Shown here: piece by piece, positions 16,406-25,831 of the stretch | How positions within the stretch are numbered: the stretch's first letter is position 1 | How the letters are laid out: each line of letters starts with the position of its first letter | NCBI GenBank assembly: GCA_003538625.1 | Contig: DPRR01000028.1 | Location: 1 to 64,000 of the forward strand | Length of the DNA: 64,000 nt | Direction of reading: 5' to 3' | Source: Ignavibacteriales bacterium | GTDB taxonomy: Bacteria > Bacteroidota > Ignavibacteria > Ignavibacteriales > Ignavibacteriaceae | Notes under the pieces: model-generated | What the model was told of the DNA's origin: nothing | The model's input: only the letters and a program-made list of their open reading frames with translations | Databases searched by the model: none | Position numbers and translations under genes: made by a program

Positions 16406-18058
16406 TTATAACCCATAATACACAGAAAGATAAAATTCATTTAATCTCTTATCAACAAAACTAAAATCCTGCTGCTGTATAGAAGAATTTGTAGTTTGAA
16501 AATTTAATTTAGCAAAAAGTTCATGAGTATACTCGTACTTAATCTCCGCCCCTAGGTATGAATAATTTTTTCTAAGTCCGAATAGAAATGGTGGTTGTGG
16601 TTGAATATTGTATTGTTGCTGAATATTACCTGCTTCACCTTTGCGGATGTACTGACCCCAAACCGTTGTCTGCAGACCACGAAAAATCCTGTAATTGAGT
16701 GATACATAAATTTGATCAGCATTATTTCCCATCCAATGACCAAGTATGTAATTATCACTTTTGTAATCTTTGGTCTGAATATAATGGTTGTAAACAAAAG
16801 GATAAATTTTTGTGTATTCAATTGTTGTTGTAAGATTTTCAATCGGTAGATCTGTAACAGAACCACCAAGAGTAAATCCTAACTGGTTTCTTTGTTTATA
16901 CGAATCAAATAAACCGCTTATAGTAATCTCATCAATAAAAAGTGTTCCGTAAAGATGGGTGTTTTTTAACTGGCCCCTGGAACTGGCAGAAAAAAAGAAT
17001 TGGGCATTGCCACCTGCTGCGTTTGTCTGATTACTTAGCTGATGATCTGCCAATCTGAAAAACATAATCGGAATTAAGTATAAAAATTCAAGTTTATCAT
17101 CATAAATAATGGATTCGCCAACAGCTAAATCCAAACCGGTTAATGGTGTAATAATCAAAGAATGTGTTGCTATAAATTTATCTTTAAAAGAAAAACTAAT
17201 TGTTCCGGCTTTATTATAAAAAAAGGAGTTTGAATCCGGGATATCTGAAGAAAGCCAGCCATGCATATAATTAAATTTTAACCAGCTAACGGGTTTAATA
17301 TCCAGTTTTATAAATCCATAAGATAGTGGTTTTTGAGAGAGTACAAGCAATCCGCTTTGACCATAACCCCATTCATTAAAACCTTTCCCGACAGAGATTG
17401 AACCCCAATCCCAATCTGTTGCAAGGGTTGCATTTACTTCGCTATACTCCATTTTATTTTTAGGATAATTAACGATGTTTCCTTCTGTACGAGCGTCCAC
17501 TCCGGTAACCGGAGTAAAGTCCTTATATTTATCAATCGTACTTCCGTCTTCCTGGTTATCTCTAAAATCAAAACTGAATCCAATATATTTATCTATATAA
17601 CCATACGTATAAATTCCATTCCAGATATGTGTTAATTTTTCACTATCTCTTGATCCTATTTTCAGTCCAAGAATAGGACTAACATTAATGCTAAAGCGAT
17701 CATCTCTATAACTAAAAAGTCTCAACCGGTCCCCGTCATCATAACCAATTATTTTAATTTGCGAGGAATCAATTTTAACATTTTTAAGTATATCAAATTC
17801 AAATTTAAAATCTTTATTAAAAAACTCCAGCTCTTGCTTTTCCAGCGCAGTTAATTTAATTGAGTTTTCAGACGCTTCGATTAATTTTTGAGCAATATAC
17901 TTACGGCTAAGTGGTCTAATCTGATCATCAAAAACAATAATTGATTTTTGACTTAGCCTTGATAAAAAAGTATAAACGTCTCTATGCAATGGTTCATAAA
18001 CCACCTGTGAAAAGGCTAAGCTACTGAAGACAAAAAAAAGAAAGATTTTTTTTAACAT
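16406..18058 (-). CDS. Wzi-like outer-membrane barrel (capsule assembly family)
   Basis: A 550-residue protein with a signal peptide (LFFVFSSLAFS, cleaved near residue 17) and a short helical N-terminal region. After that come long alternating aromatic/hydrophobic strands typical of an outer-membrane beta-barrel, ending in the aromatic YYGL. The arrangement, with an N-terminal DVYTFLSRLSQKSII helix pair before the barrel, fits the Wzi capsule-assembly family, and the position between fcl and a sugar aminotransferase supports a role in surface attachment of polysaccharide. Assignment to Wzi is by style and context, not by a signature motif. Confidence 0.7.
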   Translation of the reverse strand: MLKKIFLFFVFSSLAFSQVVYEPLHRDVYTFLSRLSQKSIIVFDDQIRPLSRKYIAQKLIEASENSIKLTALEKQELEFFNKDFKFEFDILKNVKIDSSQIKIIGYDDGDRLRLFSYRDDRFSINVSPILGLKIGSRDSEKLTHIWNGIYTYGYIDKYIGFSFDFRDNQEDGSTIDKYKDFTPVTGVDARTEGNIVNYPKNKMEYSEVNATLATDWDWGSISVGKGFNEWGYGQSGLLVLSQKPLSYGFIKLDIKPVSWLKFNYMHGWLSSDIPDSNSFFYNKAGTISFSFKDKFIATHSLIITPLTGLDLAVGESIIYDDKLEFLYLIPIMFFRLADHQLSNQTNAAGGNAQFFFSASSRGQLKNTHLYGTLFIDEITISGLFDSYKQRNQLGFTLGGSVTDLPIENLTTTIEYTKIYPFVYNHYIQTKDYKSDNYILGHWMGNNADQIYVSLNYRIFRGLQTTVWGQYIRKGEAGNIQQQYNIQPQPPFLFGLRKNYSYLGAEIKYEYTHELFAKLNFQTTNSSIQQQDFSFVDKRLNEFYLSVYYGL

Positions 18059-18063
18059 TAATT

Positions 18064-19233
18064 TTACTTATTTAAGAAAAACTTTTTAAAAGTTTCCACA
18101 ACAAAGATTAACTGCTCGTCACTTAACTCCGGATAAATTGGAAGTGCAATTGAAGTGTTTGCAGAAAATTCAGAGATAGGAAAATCTCCTTTTTTGAAAT
18201 TTAAATCTTTGAAACACTCCTGTAAATGGAATGGTACGGGATAATAAATTTCCGAACCGATTTCATTTTTACTTAAAAAATCTCTCATTGCATCTCTTTG
18301 TTCAACACGAACAATGTACTGATTGTAAATATGATAATTCTTAGCACCTGATTTTTCATAGACCGCTTTTGGGAGAAGAACTTTATTTTTGTCATCAAAT
18401 TTTATTCTTCCGGTTTCTTCCGCCAAACCTGCTTCAATAAAAAGTTTTGTGTATTGATTTGCATTATGTCTTCTTTTTTCGGACCATTTATCAAGATGCG
18501 GAAGTTTAACTCTTAATACTGCTGCCTGTAAAGCATCGATTCTAAAATTTCCGCCAATAACTTTATGATAGTATTTTGGTTCGCCGCCATGTACTCGTTT
18601 TATAGTCAGGATTTTTGCAAGTTCGTCGTTGTTCGTTGTAACTAATCCGCCGTCGCCATAACATCCGAGATTTTTACTGGGAAAAAATGAAAAACATCCC
18701 ATGTCTCCAATTGTTCCCACAAATCTTCCGTCTTTGTACTGCGTTCCTATTGCCTGAGCAGCATCTTCAATTACAATTATACCATGTGTCTTTGCAATTT
18801 TAACAATTTCATCTAACTCTGCGCTTTGTCCGTAAAGATGAACAGGGATAACAGCTTTTGTTTTGGCAGTAATTTTCTTTTCAAAATCTTTCGGATCCAT
18901 ATTAAATGTTACGGGATCATTTTCAATTAATACCGGTGTTGCATTTAGTCGGGATACAACTCCTGCAGTTGCAAAGAATGAATAAGTCGGAACAATAACT
19001 TCATCACCCGGCTTTATATCAATTGCCATCAAAGCTAATAACAATGCATCTGTGCCTGATGAAACACCAATAGCATGTTTACAATGCAGATAATCACAAA
19101 ACTCTTTTTCCATTCCACTAACCTCTGGTCCAAGAATAAAGTATTGTGATTCTGCCACTTTGATTACTGCTTCATCAAGTTCTTTTTTTAAAGATTGATA
19201 TTGAGGTTTAAGATCTAAGAGTGGTACGCGCAT
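18064..19233 (-). CDS. DegT/DnrJ/EryC1-type sugar aminotransferase
   Basis: A PLP-dependent enzyme that transfers an amino group to a nucleotide-bound keto sugar. The 389 residues contain GSSGTDALLLAL, the PLP-contacting EDAAQAIG, and the Schiff-base lysine K187 in FFPSKNLGCYGDGG. An R-x-DALQAA-L block follows. With rfbA and rfbC directly upstream, the substrate is probably a dTDP-4- or 3-keto-6-deoxyhexose, but the exact sugar cannot be read from the sequence. It starts 23 bases after rfbC. Confidence 0.93.
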   Translation of the reverse strand: MRVPLLDLKPQYQSLKKELDEAVIKVAESQYFILGPEVSGMEKEFCDYLHCKHAIGVSSGTDALLLALMAIDIKPGDEVIVPTYSFFATAGVVSRLNATPVLIENDPVTFNMDPKDFEKKITAKTKAVIPVHLYGQSAELDEIVKIAKTHGIIVIEDAAQAIGTQYKDGRFVGTIGDMGCFSFFPSKNLGCYGDGGLVTTNNDELAKILTIKRVHGGEPKYYHKVIGGNFRIDALQAAVLRVKLPHLDKWSEKRRHNANQYTKLFIEAGLAEETGRIKFDDKNKVLLPKAVYEKSGAKNYHIYNQYIVRVEQRDAMRDFLSKNEIGSEIYYPVPFHLQECFKDLNFKKGDFPISEFSANTSIALPIYPELSDEQLIFVVETFKKFFLNK

Positions 19234-19256
19234 AATATATCCTTTGTAATAAAATT

Positions 19257-19805
19257 TTAGTAATTAAATTCTTTTTCAATGTTTTTAAAAAATGGAGCTT
19301 TAAAATCTTTTTCAGATACAATTGGGTTTTCAACTTTCCAATCAATATTTAAATCGGGATCATTAAAAATTATTGCCCGTTCATGTTCTTTGCTATAAAG
19401 AGCGGTGCACTTATAAGAAAAAATTGCTTCGTCCGATAAAACTGAAAATCCGTGTGCAAATCCTGGTGGAATCCATAATTGTGCGTGGTTTTCTTCGGAT
19501 AATTCATAAGAGAAGTGTTTACCATAAGTCGGAGAACCAAATCTTATGTCAACAGCAACATCCAATACTTTACCGAATACAACCTTGCACAATTTACCCT
19601 GAGCTTTTTCTCCGATTTGGTAGTGTAAACCTCTTATAGTCGATTTTTTTGATTTGGATATATTATCTTGAAGGAATTCAACATCAATACCTGTTTTAAT
19701 AAAATTATCTTTATTATAACTCTCAAAAAAATATCCTCTATCATCGCCAAAAACTTTTGGTTTAATAATCAATAAACCATTAATTTCAGTTTTAATTACC
19801 TCCAA
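19257..19805 (-). CDS. rfbC: dTDP-4-dehydrorhamnose 3,5-epimerase family protein
   Basis: A 182-residue cupin of the RmlC family. It shows the substrate-binding start KVFGDDRGYFFESYN, the catalytic histidine in RGLHYQ, QGKLCKVVFGKVLDVAVDIR, and LWIPPGFAHGFSVLSDEA, which are family hallmarks. It acts on dTDP-4-keto-6-deoxyglucose. No rfbB or rfbD lies in the window, and an aminotransferase follows, so the end product might be an amino-deoxy sugar and not rhamnose. It starts six bases after the rfbA stop. Confidence 0.92.
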   Translation of the reverse strand: MEVIKTEINGLLIIKPKVFGDDRGYFFESYNKDNFIKTGIDVEFLQDNISKSKKSTIRGLHYQIGEKAQGKLCKVVFGKVLDVAVDIRFGSPTYGKHFSYELSEENHAQLWIPPGFAHGFSVLSDEAIFSYKCTALYSKEHERAIIFNDPDLNIDWKVENPIVSEKDFKAPFFKNIEKEFNY

Positions 19806-19810
19806 ATTAA

Positions 19811-20692
19811 CTACCCTTCCTTTAATATTTTTTCAAGATAGGTACGATATAATGATTTTGGTATTGAGTTTACCAATTCCTCAAATTGATTTTTAGTTAT
19901 AAATCCTTTGTGATAGGCAATCTCTTCAATACAGGCAACTTTTAATCCCTGTCTGTCTTCTATAACTCCAAAAAAGTTAGATGCCTGCAGCAGTGCTTCG
20001 GGAGTTCCGGTATCAAGCCAGGCAATACCTCTGCCAATTTTTTCAACTCGTAATTGTTTTCTGTTAAGATATTCTTTATTAACATCCGTAATCTCTAACT
20101 CACCACGTGGGGATGGTTTAAGATTTTTAGAAATATTAATTACTTCATTATTATAAATATAAAGTCCGGGTACGGCATATTGTGATTTGGGATTTTTAGG
20201 TTTCTCTTCTATGGAAATTGCATTGCCCTCCGTATCAAATTCTACAATTCCATATCTTTCAGGATCATTAACCTGATAACCGAAAATTGTAGCTCCGGTA
20301 TTTTTACGAATTCCATCATAAAAAAATGTCAGGTCACCATAAAAAATATTATCACCCAAAACCAGGCAAACATCATCATCGCCAATAAATTTTTCGCCAA
20401 TAATAAACGCTTCGGCAATTCCATTTGGTGCGGGTTGAACTGCGTAGGAAATGTTCATTCCAATAGTACTTCCGCTGTTAAATAATTGTTTATAAAGCGG
20501 TATAGTCTCTTCGTTAGAAATAATTAAAACATCTTTTATTCCACCAAGCATTAGAATGGATAAAGGATAATAGATTAATGGTTTATCATAAATAAGGGCA
20601 AGTTGTTTACTGTAAACTTTTGTTATTGGGTATAATCTTGAACCTGATCCTCCGGCAAGGATGATTCCCTTTACATTTTTTGATTTGTTCAC
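19811..20692 (-). CDS. rfbA: Glucose-1-phosphate thymidylyltransferase
   Basis: Makes dTDP-glucose from dTTP and glucose-1-phosphate, the entry to dTDP-deoxysugars. The 293 residues show the nucleotide-binding signature GGSGSRLYPITKVYSKQL near the N-terminus, YDKPLIYYPLS, CLVLGDNIFYG, and EEKPKNPKSQYAVPGLY, all typical of RmlA. First gene of the - strand polysaccharide transcript; the 93 bases between it and mgtE should hold the promoter. Confidence 0.97.
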   Translation of the reverse strand: MNKSKNVKGIILAGGSGSRLYPITKVYSKQLALIYDKPLIYYPLSILMLGGIKDVLIISNEETIPLYKQLFNSGSTIGMNISYAVQPAPNGIAEAFIIGEKFIGDDDVCLVLGDNIFYGDLTFFYDGIRKNTGATIFGYQVNDPERYGIVEFDTEGNAISIEEKPKNPKSQYAVPGLYIYNNEVINISKNLKPSPRGELEITDVNKEYLNRKQLRVEKIGRGIAWLDTGTPEALLQASNFFGVIEDRQGLKVACIEEIAYHKGFITKNQFEELVNSIPKSLYRTYLEKILKEG

Positions 20693-20785
20693 TTATTAAA
20701 CCTTATGTATTTAATTAATGTTGTAAATATAAAAATAATCTCTTTATGAATCCTGAATTTATTGCTTATAATAGGCTTAAATTGC

Positions 20786-22165
20786 TTATAAAAGCTTACC
20801 GCTTAATGTAATGATGGCAACTGAAAAATATATAACCAAACCGGTTACATCTACCAAGGTTGCCACAAAAGGGGCAGAAGATGATGCAGGATCAAAACCA
20901 AGTTTTTTTAGTATAAATGGCAGCATTGATCCCATAAGGGTTCCCCAAATAACTACTCCCACCAATGAAATTGAAACCGTAATTGCAACATATAACCAGT
21001 ACTCACCATAAATATGCGAAGCCATCTGCCACACAAAAATCCTGAAAAAACCGATTACAGCAAGTATAGAACCCAAAGTTAATCCAGTAATCAATTCCCG
21101 CTTAATTACAAAAAACCAATCTTTAATAGTCACTTCACCAAGAGCCATTGCTCTAACAACCAATGTAGCGGCCTGCGAGCCGGAGTTACCACCGCTTGAA
21201 ATAATTAATGGAACAAATAGTGCTAAAATAACCGCTTTTGCTATTTCATCTTCAAAAAATGCCATAGCAGAGGCAGTAAACATTTCTCCTAAAAATAAGA
21301 TTGCCAGCCAACCCGCTCTTTTTTTAATCATGCTTAAAAGAGGAATAGATGAATACGGCTCATCAAGAGCTTCAACTGCTGCTTGTTTCTGTATATCTTC
21401 GGTTACTTCTTCTTCAGCAACATCAAACACGTCATCAATAGTAACAATTCCTATTAATATTCCTGCTCTATCAACAACAGGTAATGCAACCCTATCATAT
21501 TTTTTAAAAGCTTCAACCGCCGTTTCCTGATCATCATAAACATGCAAAGCAACAAAGTTTTCATCCATTAGATCAGCAACAACTTGATCAAGCGGCGCGA
21601 GCAGAAATTCCTTTATTTTAATATCATCAATCAATTTCCCCTTATCATCAATTACATAAACGATATTTAAAGTTTCTTTGTTTTTTCCATGTTCACGAAT
21701 ATAATCCAGTGTTTGTTGTATTGTATAAGATGGTTTAATTGCTATGTAATCCGGTGTCATCAGTCTTCCAACTGAATTTTCCGGATAGCCCAGCAACGTA
21801 ACGGCTATTCTACGTTCTTCATTTGAGAGCAACTGAATTAATTGTTTGGCTGCAGCCGACGGAAGTTCTTCGAATAATGCAGTTCGATCATCCGGATCCA
21901 TCTCGTTAAGGATCACGGCACTTTCTTCTCTACCCATAGATTTAAGCAGCTCCATTTGAGTATCAAAATCCATATACTCAAACGTATCGGCAGCAAGTTC
22001 TTTTGAGAGAAGTCTAAATATTATAACCCGTTCTTTTTCAGATAAGTCAATAAGAAGTTCAGCGATATCGGCAGGAGTCCAATCAAGAAGGATTTCTTTT
22101 AAGATACCAAGCTGCCTTTCTTCAATAAGAGATTGGATTTCTGGTTGTAATAATCTGCTTAGCAT
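20786..22165 (-). CDS. mgtE: Magnesium transporter MgtE
   Basis: A 459-residue Mg2+ channel of the inner membrane. Order of domains: helical MgtE_N superhelix (about 1-130, with the DPDDRTALFEELP repeat), a pair of CBS domains (about 140-260) that sense cytoplasmic Mg2+ and gate the pore, a connecting helix, then five membrane spans (about 285-459). The pore-forming region is GGNSGSQAATLVVRAMALGE and the last span is preceded by the conserved DPASSSAPFVATLVD. Length and order are normal. No M-box leader is visible upstream. Confidence 0.96.
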   Translation of the reverse strand: MLSRLLQPEIQSLIEERQLGILKEILLDWTPADIAELLIDLSEKERVIIFRLLSKELAADTFEYMDFDTQMELLKSMGREESAVILNEMDPDDRTALFEELPSAAAKQLIQLLSNEERRIAVTLLGYPENSVGRLMTPDYIAIKPSYTIQQTLDYIREHGKNKETLNIVYVIDDKGKLIDDIKIKEFLLAPLDQVVADLMDENFVALHVYDDQETAVEAFKKYDRVALPVVDRAGILIGIVTIDDVFDVAEEEVTEDIQKQAAVEALDEPYSSIPLLSMIKKRAGWLAILFLGEMFTASAMAFFEDEIAKAVILALFVPLIISSGGNSGSQAATLVVRAMALGEVTIKDWFFVIKRELITGLTLGSILAVIGFFRIFVWQMASHIYGEYWLYVAITVSISLVGVVIWGTLMGSMLPFILKKLGFDPASSSAPFVATLVDVTGLVIYFSVAIITLSGKLL

Positions 22166-22302
22166 CTGAAAATCCTTATTTTAGAGAAAACAATTTGTTT
22201 TTACATTTTTTAGATTTGTGTTGATTATTGGCTTGCAAAAAATAATTGTATTATGTTCAAATCACAATCAAAAAGTTTGTATTAATAGATATAAATTAAC
22301 GT

Positions 22303-23436
22303 ATGATCAAAATAGTTGTGGACGAAAATATTGCTCTTGCTGATAAAGCATTTAGCCGCATTGGTGATGTGGTTATGATATCAGGCAGAGAAATTACAAA
22401 TACAGTTCTGAAGAATGCTGACATTCTAATAGTCCGCTCCATTACAAGGGTTGATGAAAAATTATTAAAAAACACTTCGGTAAAATTTGTTGGAACTGCA
22501 ACAATAGGAACAGATCATATAGATTTAGATTACCTTAACCATAGTGGTATTGCTTTTGCAGATGCTAAAGGATGCAATGCTTACTCTGTAGCTGAATATG
22601 TTATTGCCGCCTTACTTAAGCTCTCAATCCAATTGAAATTTAAATTGGATGAAAAATCAATCGGCATTGTGGGAGTTGGAAATGTTGGAAGTAAGGTCGC
22701 CGCATTTGCAAATGCATTGGGTATGAAAGTATCATTAAATGATCCACCATTGCAAAGAAAAGGTGATAAACAAAAATTTGTTGATTCGGATGAAATTTTA
22801 AAGTGTGATATCATAACTCTTCATACTCCGCTTAACTTAACAGGACCCGATAAATCCTATCATTTATTTAACAAGGAAAAATTAAAAAGAATTAGGGAGT
22901 CTTCCATTTTATTAAATACATCCCGTGGCGCGGTTATTAATAATGCAGAATTACACGATTTAATCGCAAACAAAAAACTTAATGTTGTTTTGGATGTTTG
23001 GGAACATGAACCCGAAATTAATATCGAATTGCTACAACAAGTTAGTACGGGTACTGCACACATTGCAGGTTACTCATATGAAGGGAAAGTTAACGGCACA
23101 AAATTAATTTACAATTCGCTTTGTGATTTTTTAGATATAGAAAAATCTTTCCGGTTTGATCTGAATAATCCTCAAAAATTTAAACTGCAATTTAAAGAAA
23201 CTGAAAATCGTGCAGCTGGATTAAATGATTTAATTAAAAATATTTATTCAATTGAAGATGATGACAAGCAAATGAGAAAAATGTTAATTATGGATAAATC
23301 TGAACGGATAAAATTTTTTGATCTTTTAAGAAAGAACTATCCCATAAGAAGAGAGTTTAATAATTATCAAATCCAGTCAGATCATCTGTCTTCAGAGATG
23401 AAAAGTGTTTTACAAAAACTTCGTTTTAATATTTGA
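22303..23436 (+). CDS. pdxB: Erythronate-4-phosphate dehydrogenase (PdxB-like)
   Basis: A D-2-hydroxyacid dehydrogenase for the second step of DXP-independent vitamin B6 synthesis. The 377 residues begin MIKIVVDENI, as in PdxB. They contain GTATIGTDHIDLDYL, KGCNAYSVAEYV, the NAD-binding GIVGVGNVGSKV, the active-site arginine/glutamate/histidine regions NTSRGAVI, VWEHEPEI and HIAGYSYEGK, and a C-terminal dimerisation extension. The HIAGYS-EGK motif separates PdxB from other hydroxyacid dehydrogenases. Single gene, divergent from mgtE; the convergent TonB-like gene ends four bases away. Confidence 0.93.
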   Translation: MIKIVVDENIALADKAFSRIGDVVMISGREITNTVLKNADILIVRSITRVDEKLLKNTSVKFVGTATIGTDHIDLDYLNHSGIAFADAKGCNAYSVAEYVIAALLKLSIQLKFKLDEKSIGIVGVGNVGSKVAAFANALGMKVSLNDPPLQRKGDKQKFVDSDEILKCDIITLHTPLNLTGPDKSYHLFNKEKLKRIRESSILLNTSRGAVINNAELHDLIANKKLNVVLDVWEHEPEINIELLQQVSTGTAHIAGYSYEGKVNGTKLIYNSLCDFLDIEKSFRFDLNNPQKFKLQFKETENRAAGLNDLIKNIYSIEDDDKQMRKMLIMDKSERIKFFDLLRKNYPIRREFNNYQIQSDHLSSEMKSVLQKLRFNI

Positions 23437-23439
23437 GTT

Positions 23440-24255
23440 TTATTCTGATGTTTTATCAAGTTTAAATTCTATCGGGATTACCATCTGAACTTTCATCCTT
23501 TTGCCCTTCTGTAATCCCGGTTTAAATCGTGTATAATAAACAGAAAGTCTTGCATTTTCATCGCATCCGTAACCAATGCCTTCAACTACTTGTGCAGATG
23601 AAACTTCACCATTTTTTTCAATAAATGCCAAAACTTTTACAGTACCTTCAATTTTATTCTTTTTTGCTGCTTCAGGATAAACTAATTTTTTGTATATCGT
23701 ATTCATTCCACCTATTGGCTCAGGCATAATTTCAACATTCATATAATAAGCGGGATCATCTTCAAGATCAGTTCTGTTTTCTTCAACCGGCGGAAGGTTT
23801 GTCTGATCATTATCATTTTTCTTTTGCTGTTGTCTCTCTTTCCATTCTGTCAGCAGTTTTTGATAATCTTCTTCACGGTACTCGCCAACCAATAAAAACT
23901 CCTGACCTTTTCTCACTCCATTATCAAACATCACGTCTTCAATTACATTCCCTGTCGAATCATAATAGGTTGCAGGTCCGTCTCGCTTTCCATCTTCAAT
24001 GCTGTAAAGCTCTTTAATCTTTCCATTTTCATAAAAAGATGTTACTGTACCAAAAACTTTATCATTAACATAATTTCTTTTTTCTTTTACATTTCCATTC
24101 TCCCAATAAAACACTGCTTCGCCCTGTCGAATATTTTTTTCAAAAGGAACGACAGATTCAATTTTGCCATCAGGGAAATATGTTTTTACGGTATCTATTT
24201 GTGCAAAGATTCCGGTCGGAATAAAAAACAGAAATAGCAAAGAAAGTAACTTCAT
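23440..24255 (-). CDS. Secreted YwqK/MORN-repeat protein with TonB C-terminal domain
   Basis: A 271-residue protein with a signal peptide (LLSLLFLFFIPTGIFA). Residues about 20-125 contain repeated Y-x-x-G-K/N-x-K-E and G-x-x-x-x-Y-x-x-x-G units of the YwqK/MORN-like antitoxin-repeat type. A charged, Gln/Lys-rich linker is followed by a TonB C-terminal domain (about 175-268): YPEAAKKNKIEGTVKVLAFIEKNGEV, GCDENARLSVYYTRFKPGLQKGK, IPIEFKL. There is no N-terminal proline-rich TonB stalk, so an energy-transducing role is doubtful; a periplasmic scaffold is as likely. I chose the ATG at 24255 because the signal peptide starts there; an upstream ATG adds ten poor residues. Confidence 0.8.
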   Translation of the reverse strand: MKLLSLLFLFFIPTGIFAQIDTVKTYFPDGKIESVVPFEKNIRQGEAVFYWENGNVKEKRNYVNDKVFGTVTSFYENGKIKELYSIEDGKRDGPATYYDSTGNVIEDVMFDNGVRKGQEFLLVGEYREEDYQKLLTEWKERQQQKKNDNDQTNLPPVEENRTDLEDDPAYYMNVEIMPEPIGGMNTIYKKLVYPEAAKKNKIEGTVKVLAFIEKNGEVSSAQVVEGIGYGCDENARLSVYYTRFKPGLQKGKRMKVQMVIPIEFKLDKTSE

Positions 24256-24295
24256 CTGAATAAATCCTGAAAATTTTGGTGGCAAAAGATAATAT

Positions 24296-24838
24296 TTAAT
24301 TCTGAGTAATTAGAGGCATAATAAGAGTGATGATAAAAATGAGAATGGCAACACCAAAAAAGAAAAATCCCACTTCGGCATCATATTGCAGCAACCCTAT
24401 TTCACCTAAAAGATAATGCCAGTCGTGGTAAACACTGTTTCCGCCAAGCAGTGGTAATCTTCTTGCCTGCGCATCAGCAGCATAAACAGATATATTGATA
24501 AAGTTTTGCCCAAGCCATAGCAATGAAAACTGCATTCCGGTGCGATAATCATTTCTAAAAAAGTAGAAAAAAATTATTGATGGAAGAATAATCTGCATTA
24601 ACGTTCCACCAAGAGTATAAATATATTTACCAAAGAATTTAAAGAAGAAGTGCCCCGCTTCGTGAATAACCAAATCGGCATTATCAATAAATCCATACTC
24701 GCCGCGATTTAAAATCCAATAAACCGCTATGGGAAGAATGATAATTGATGGAATCCATTTTTTAATTTCATCAAAATTAGTGTGGGTTTCTGACTTTTTT
24801 AAGCTCTGTTCAATTTCTTTCTTTAATTCATCATCCAT
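24296..24838 (-). CDS. Membrane protein with HExxH metalloprotease-like motif
   Basis: A 180-residue inner-membrane protein with about four or five spans. Residues 59-63 are HEAGH, placed just after a short loop and before a hydrophobic segment, as in membrane-embedded zinc peptidases; a second ligand could be in YHDWHYLLGE. It resembles small M50-like or uncharacterised HEAGH-containing membrane proteins. Its substrate is unknown. I chose the ATG at 24838; a farther ATG (24907) would add a poorly conserved-looking segment and run up to the divergent gene. Function is inferred from the motif only. Confidence 0.65.
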   Translation of the reverse strand: MDDELKKEIEQSLKKSETHTNFDEIKKWIPSIIILPIAVYWILNRGEYGFIDNADLVIHEAGHFFFKFFGKYIYTLGGTLMQIILPSIIFFYFFRNDYRTGMQFSLLWLGQNFINISVYAADAQARRLPLLGGNSVYHDWHYLLGEIGLLQYDAEVGFFFFGVAILIFIITLIMPLITQN

Positions 24839-24937
24839 AAAATTGCTTAAATAAAAAATGATCTTTAACTTCGCAACGAAATTAACTAATCCAATCCTGT
24901 CGTTCAATCTTTTATAAATAAAATGAAAGGAATCTTT

Positions 24938-25768
24938 ATGAGAAGAAGTGCATTAATTTTTGTTAACGTAATACTGCTTAGCATCATTTTAAATGCTCAG
25001 GAATTTAGAACGCCTCGTCCCAGTCCGGATGCAACTGTTTCACAGTACATTGGGGTTACAAAAATTTCCGTTGATTACAGCAGTCCCGCAGTTAAGGGAA
25101 GAAAAATATGGGGCGAACTTGTTCCGTTTGGAGAAGTTTGGAGAACAGGAGCTAATGAAGCAACCACAATAACCTTTTCTGATCCAGTAACTATTAATGG
25201 AAATGAATTAACAGCGGGCACATATGGAATTCATATGATTCCAAATGCTAATGAGTGGGAAATAATTTTTAGTAAAGATGTTCGGGTTGATGGCAGTTCA
25301 ACTTTTGATCCTAAGAAAGAAGTGTTAAGAGTAAAAGTAAAACCTGAAGAAAATCCATTTACAGAAAGAATGACTTTCCTTTTTACAGATGTTACTGACA
25401 ATTCGGGTAACGTTGCGTTAGTTTGGGATAAACTAAAAGTATCTTTTAAAATCGAAGTTAAAACTCAGGATTTGACATTTCAGAAAGCACGTAATGCATT
25501 TAACTGGAGCCAACTAATGGCTGGCGCTACTTACGCATTGGATCAGAACACAAATCTGGATGAAGGTTTTAAATGGATTCAGGCATCAACATTAATTAAT
25601 GAAAACTATTGGAATACAAGAATACTGGCACAATATCTTGCTAAGATGAATAAAAAATCAGAAGCTATTGCTGCGATGGAAAAAGTAATTGAGTTTGGAA
25701 GTAAAATGCCAAACGCACCTTTTGATTTTGATAGGATGAAACAGATGTTAGCCGATTGGAAAAAATAA
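24938..25768 (+). CDS. DUF2911 secreted protein
   Basis: A 276-residue exported protein: signal peptide (LIFVNVILLSIILNA), then a DUF2911 domain about 20-170 with the family hallmarks RPSPDATVSQYIG, ISVDYSSPAVKGRKIWG, VPFGEVWRTGANEATTI, and AGTYGIHMIP. The last hundred residues are helical and look like a TPR-like or DUF-linked tail. Function is unknown in the family; secretion is predicted. The start at 24938 has AAAGGA at a good distance; an ATG 15 bases upstream is possible. An inverted repeat after the stop can end transcription. Confidence 0.88.
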   Translation: MRRSALIFVNVILLSIILNAQEFRTPRPSPDATVSQYIGVTKISVDYSSPAVKGRKIWGELVPFGEVWRTGANEATTITFSDPVTINGNELTAGTYGIHMIPNANEWEIIFSKDVRVDGSSTFDPKKEVLRVKVKPEENPFTERMTFLFTDVTDNSGNVALVWDKLKVSFKIEVKTQDLTFQKARNAFNWSQLMAGATYALDQNTNLDEGFKWIQASTLINENYWNTRILAQYLAKMNKKSEAIAAMEKVIEFGSKMPNAPFDFDRMKQMLADWKK

Positions 25769-25783
25769 ATCTGTTTGTTTTTA

Positions 25784-25819
25784 ACATCTCTGCGATGATT
25801 AAGTTAATCGCAGAGATGT
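25784..25819. terminator. Convergent inverted repeat, likely two-way terminator
   Basis: ACATCTCTGCGAT and ATCGCAGAGATGT form a perfect 13-base stem around a ten-base loop. It lies between the convergent DUF2911 and trhO genes. The T tracts on either side are short, so termination is probable but not certain. Confidence 0.65.
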
Positions 25820-25831
25820 ATTAACTTTAAA

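Noticed and set aside
20700..22302. Magnesium (M-box) riboswitch before mgtE
   Set aside because: The leader is short and AT-rich with no matching structure.
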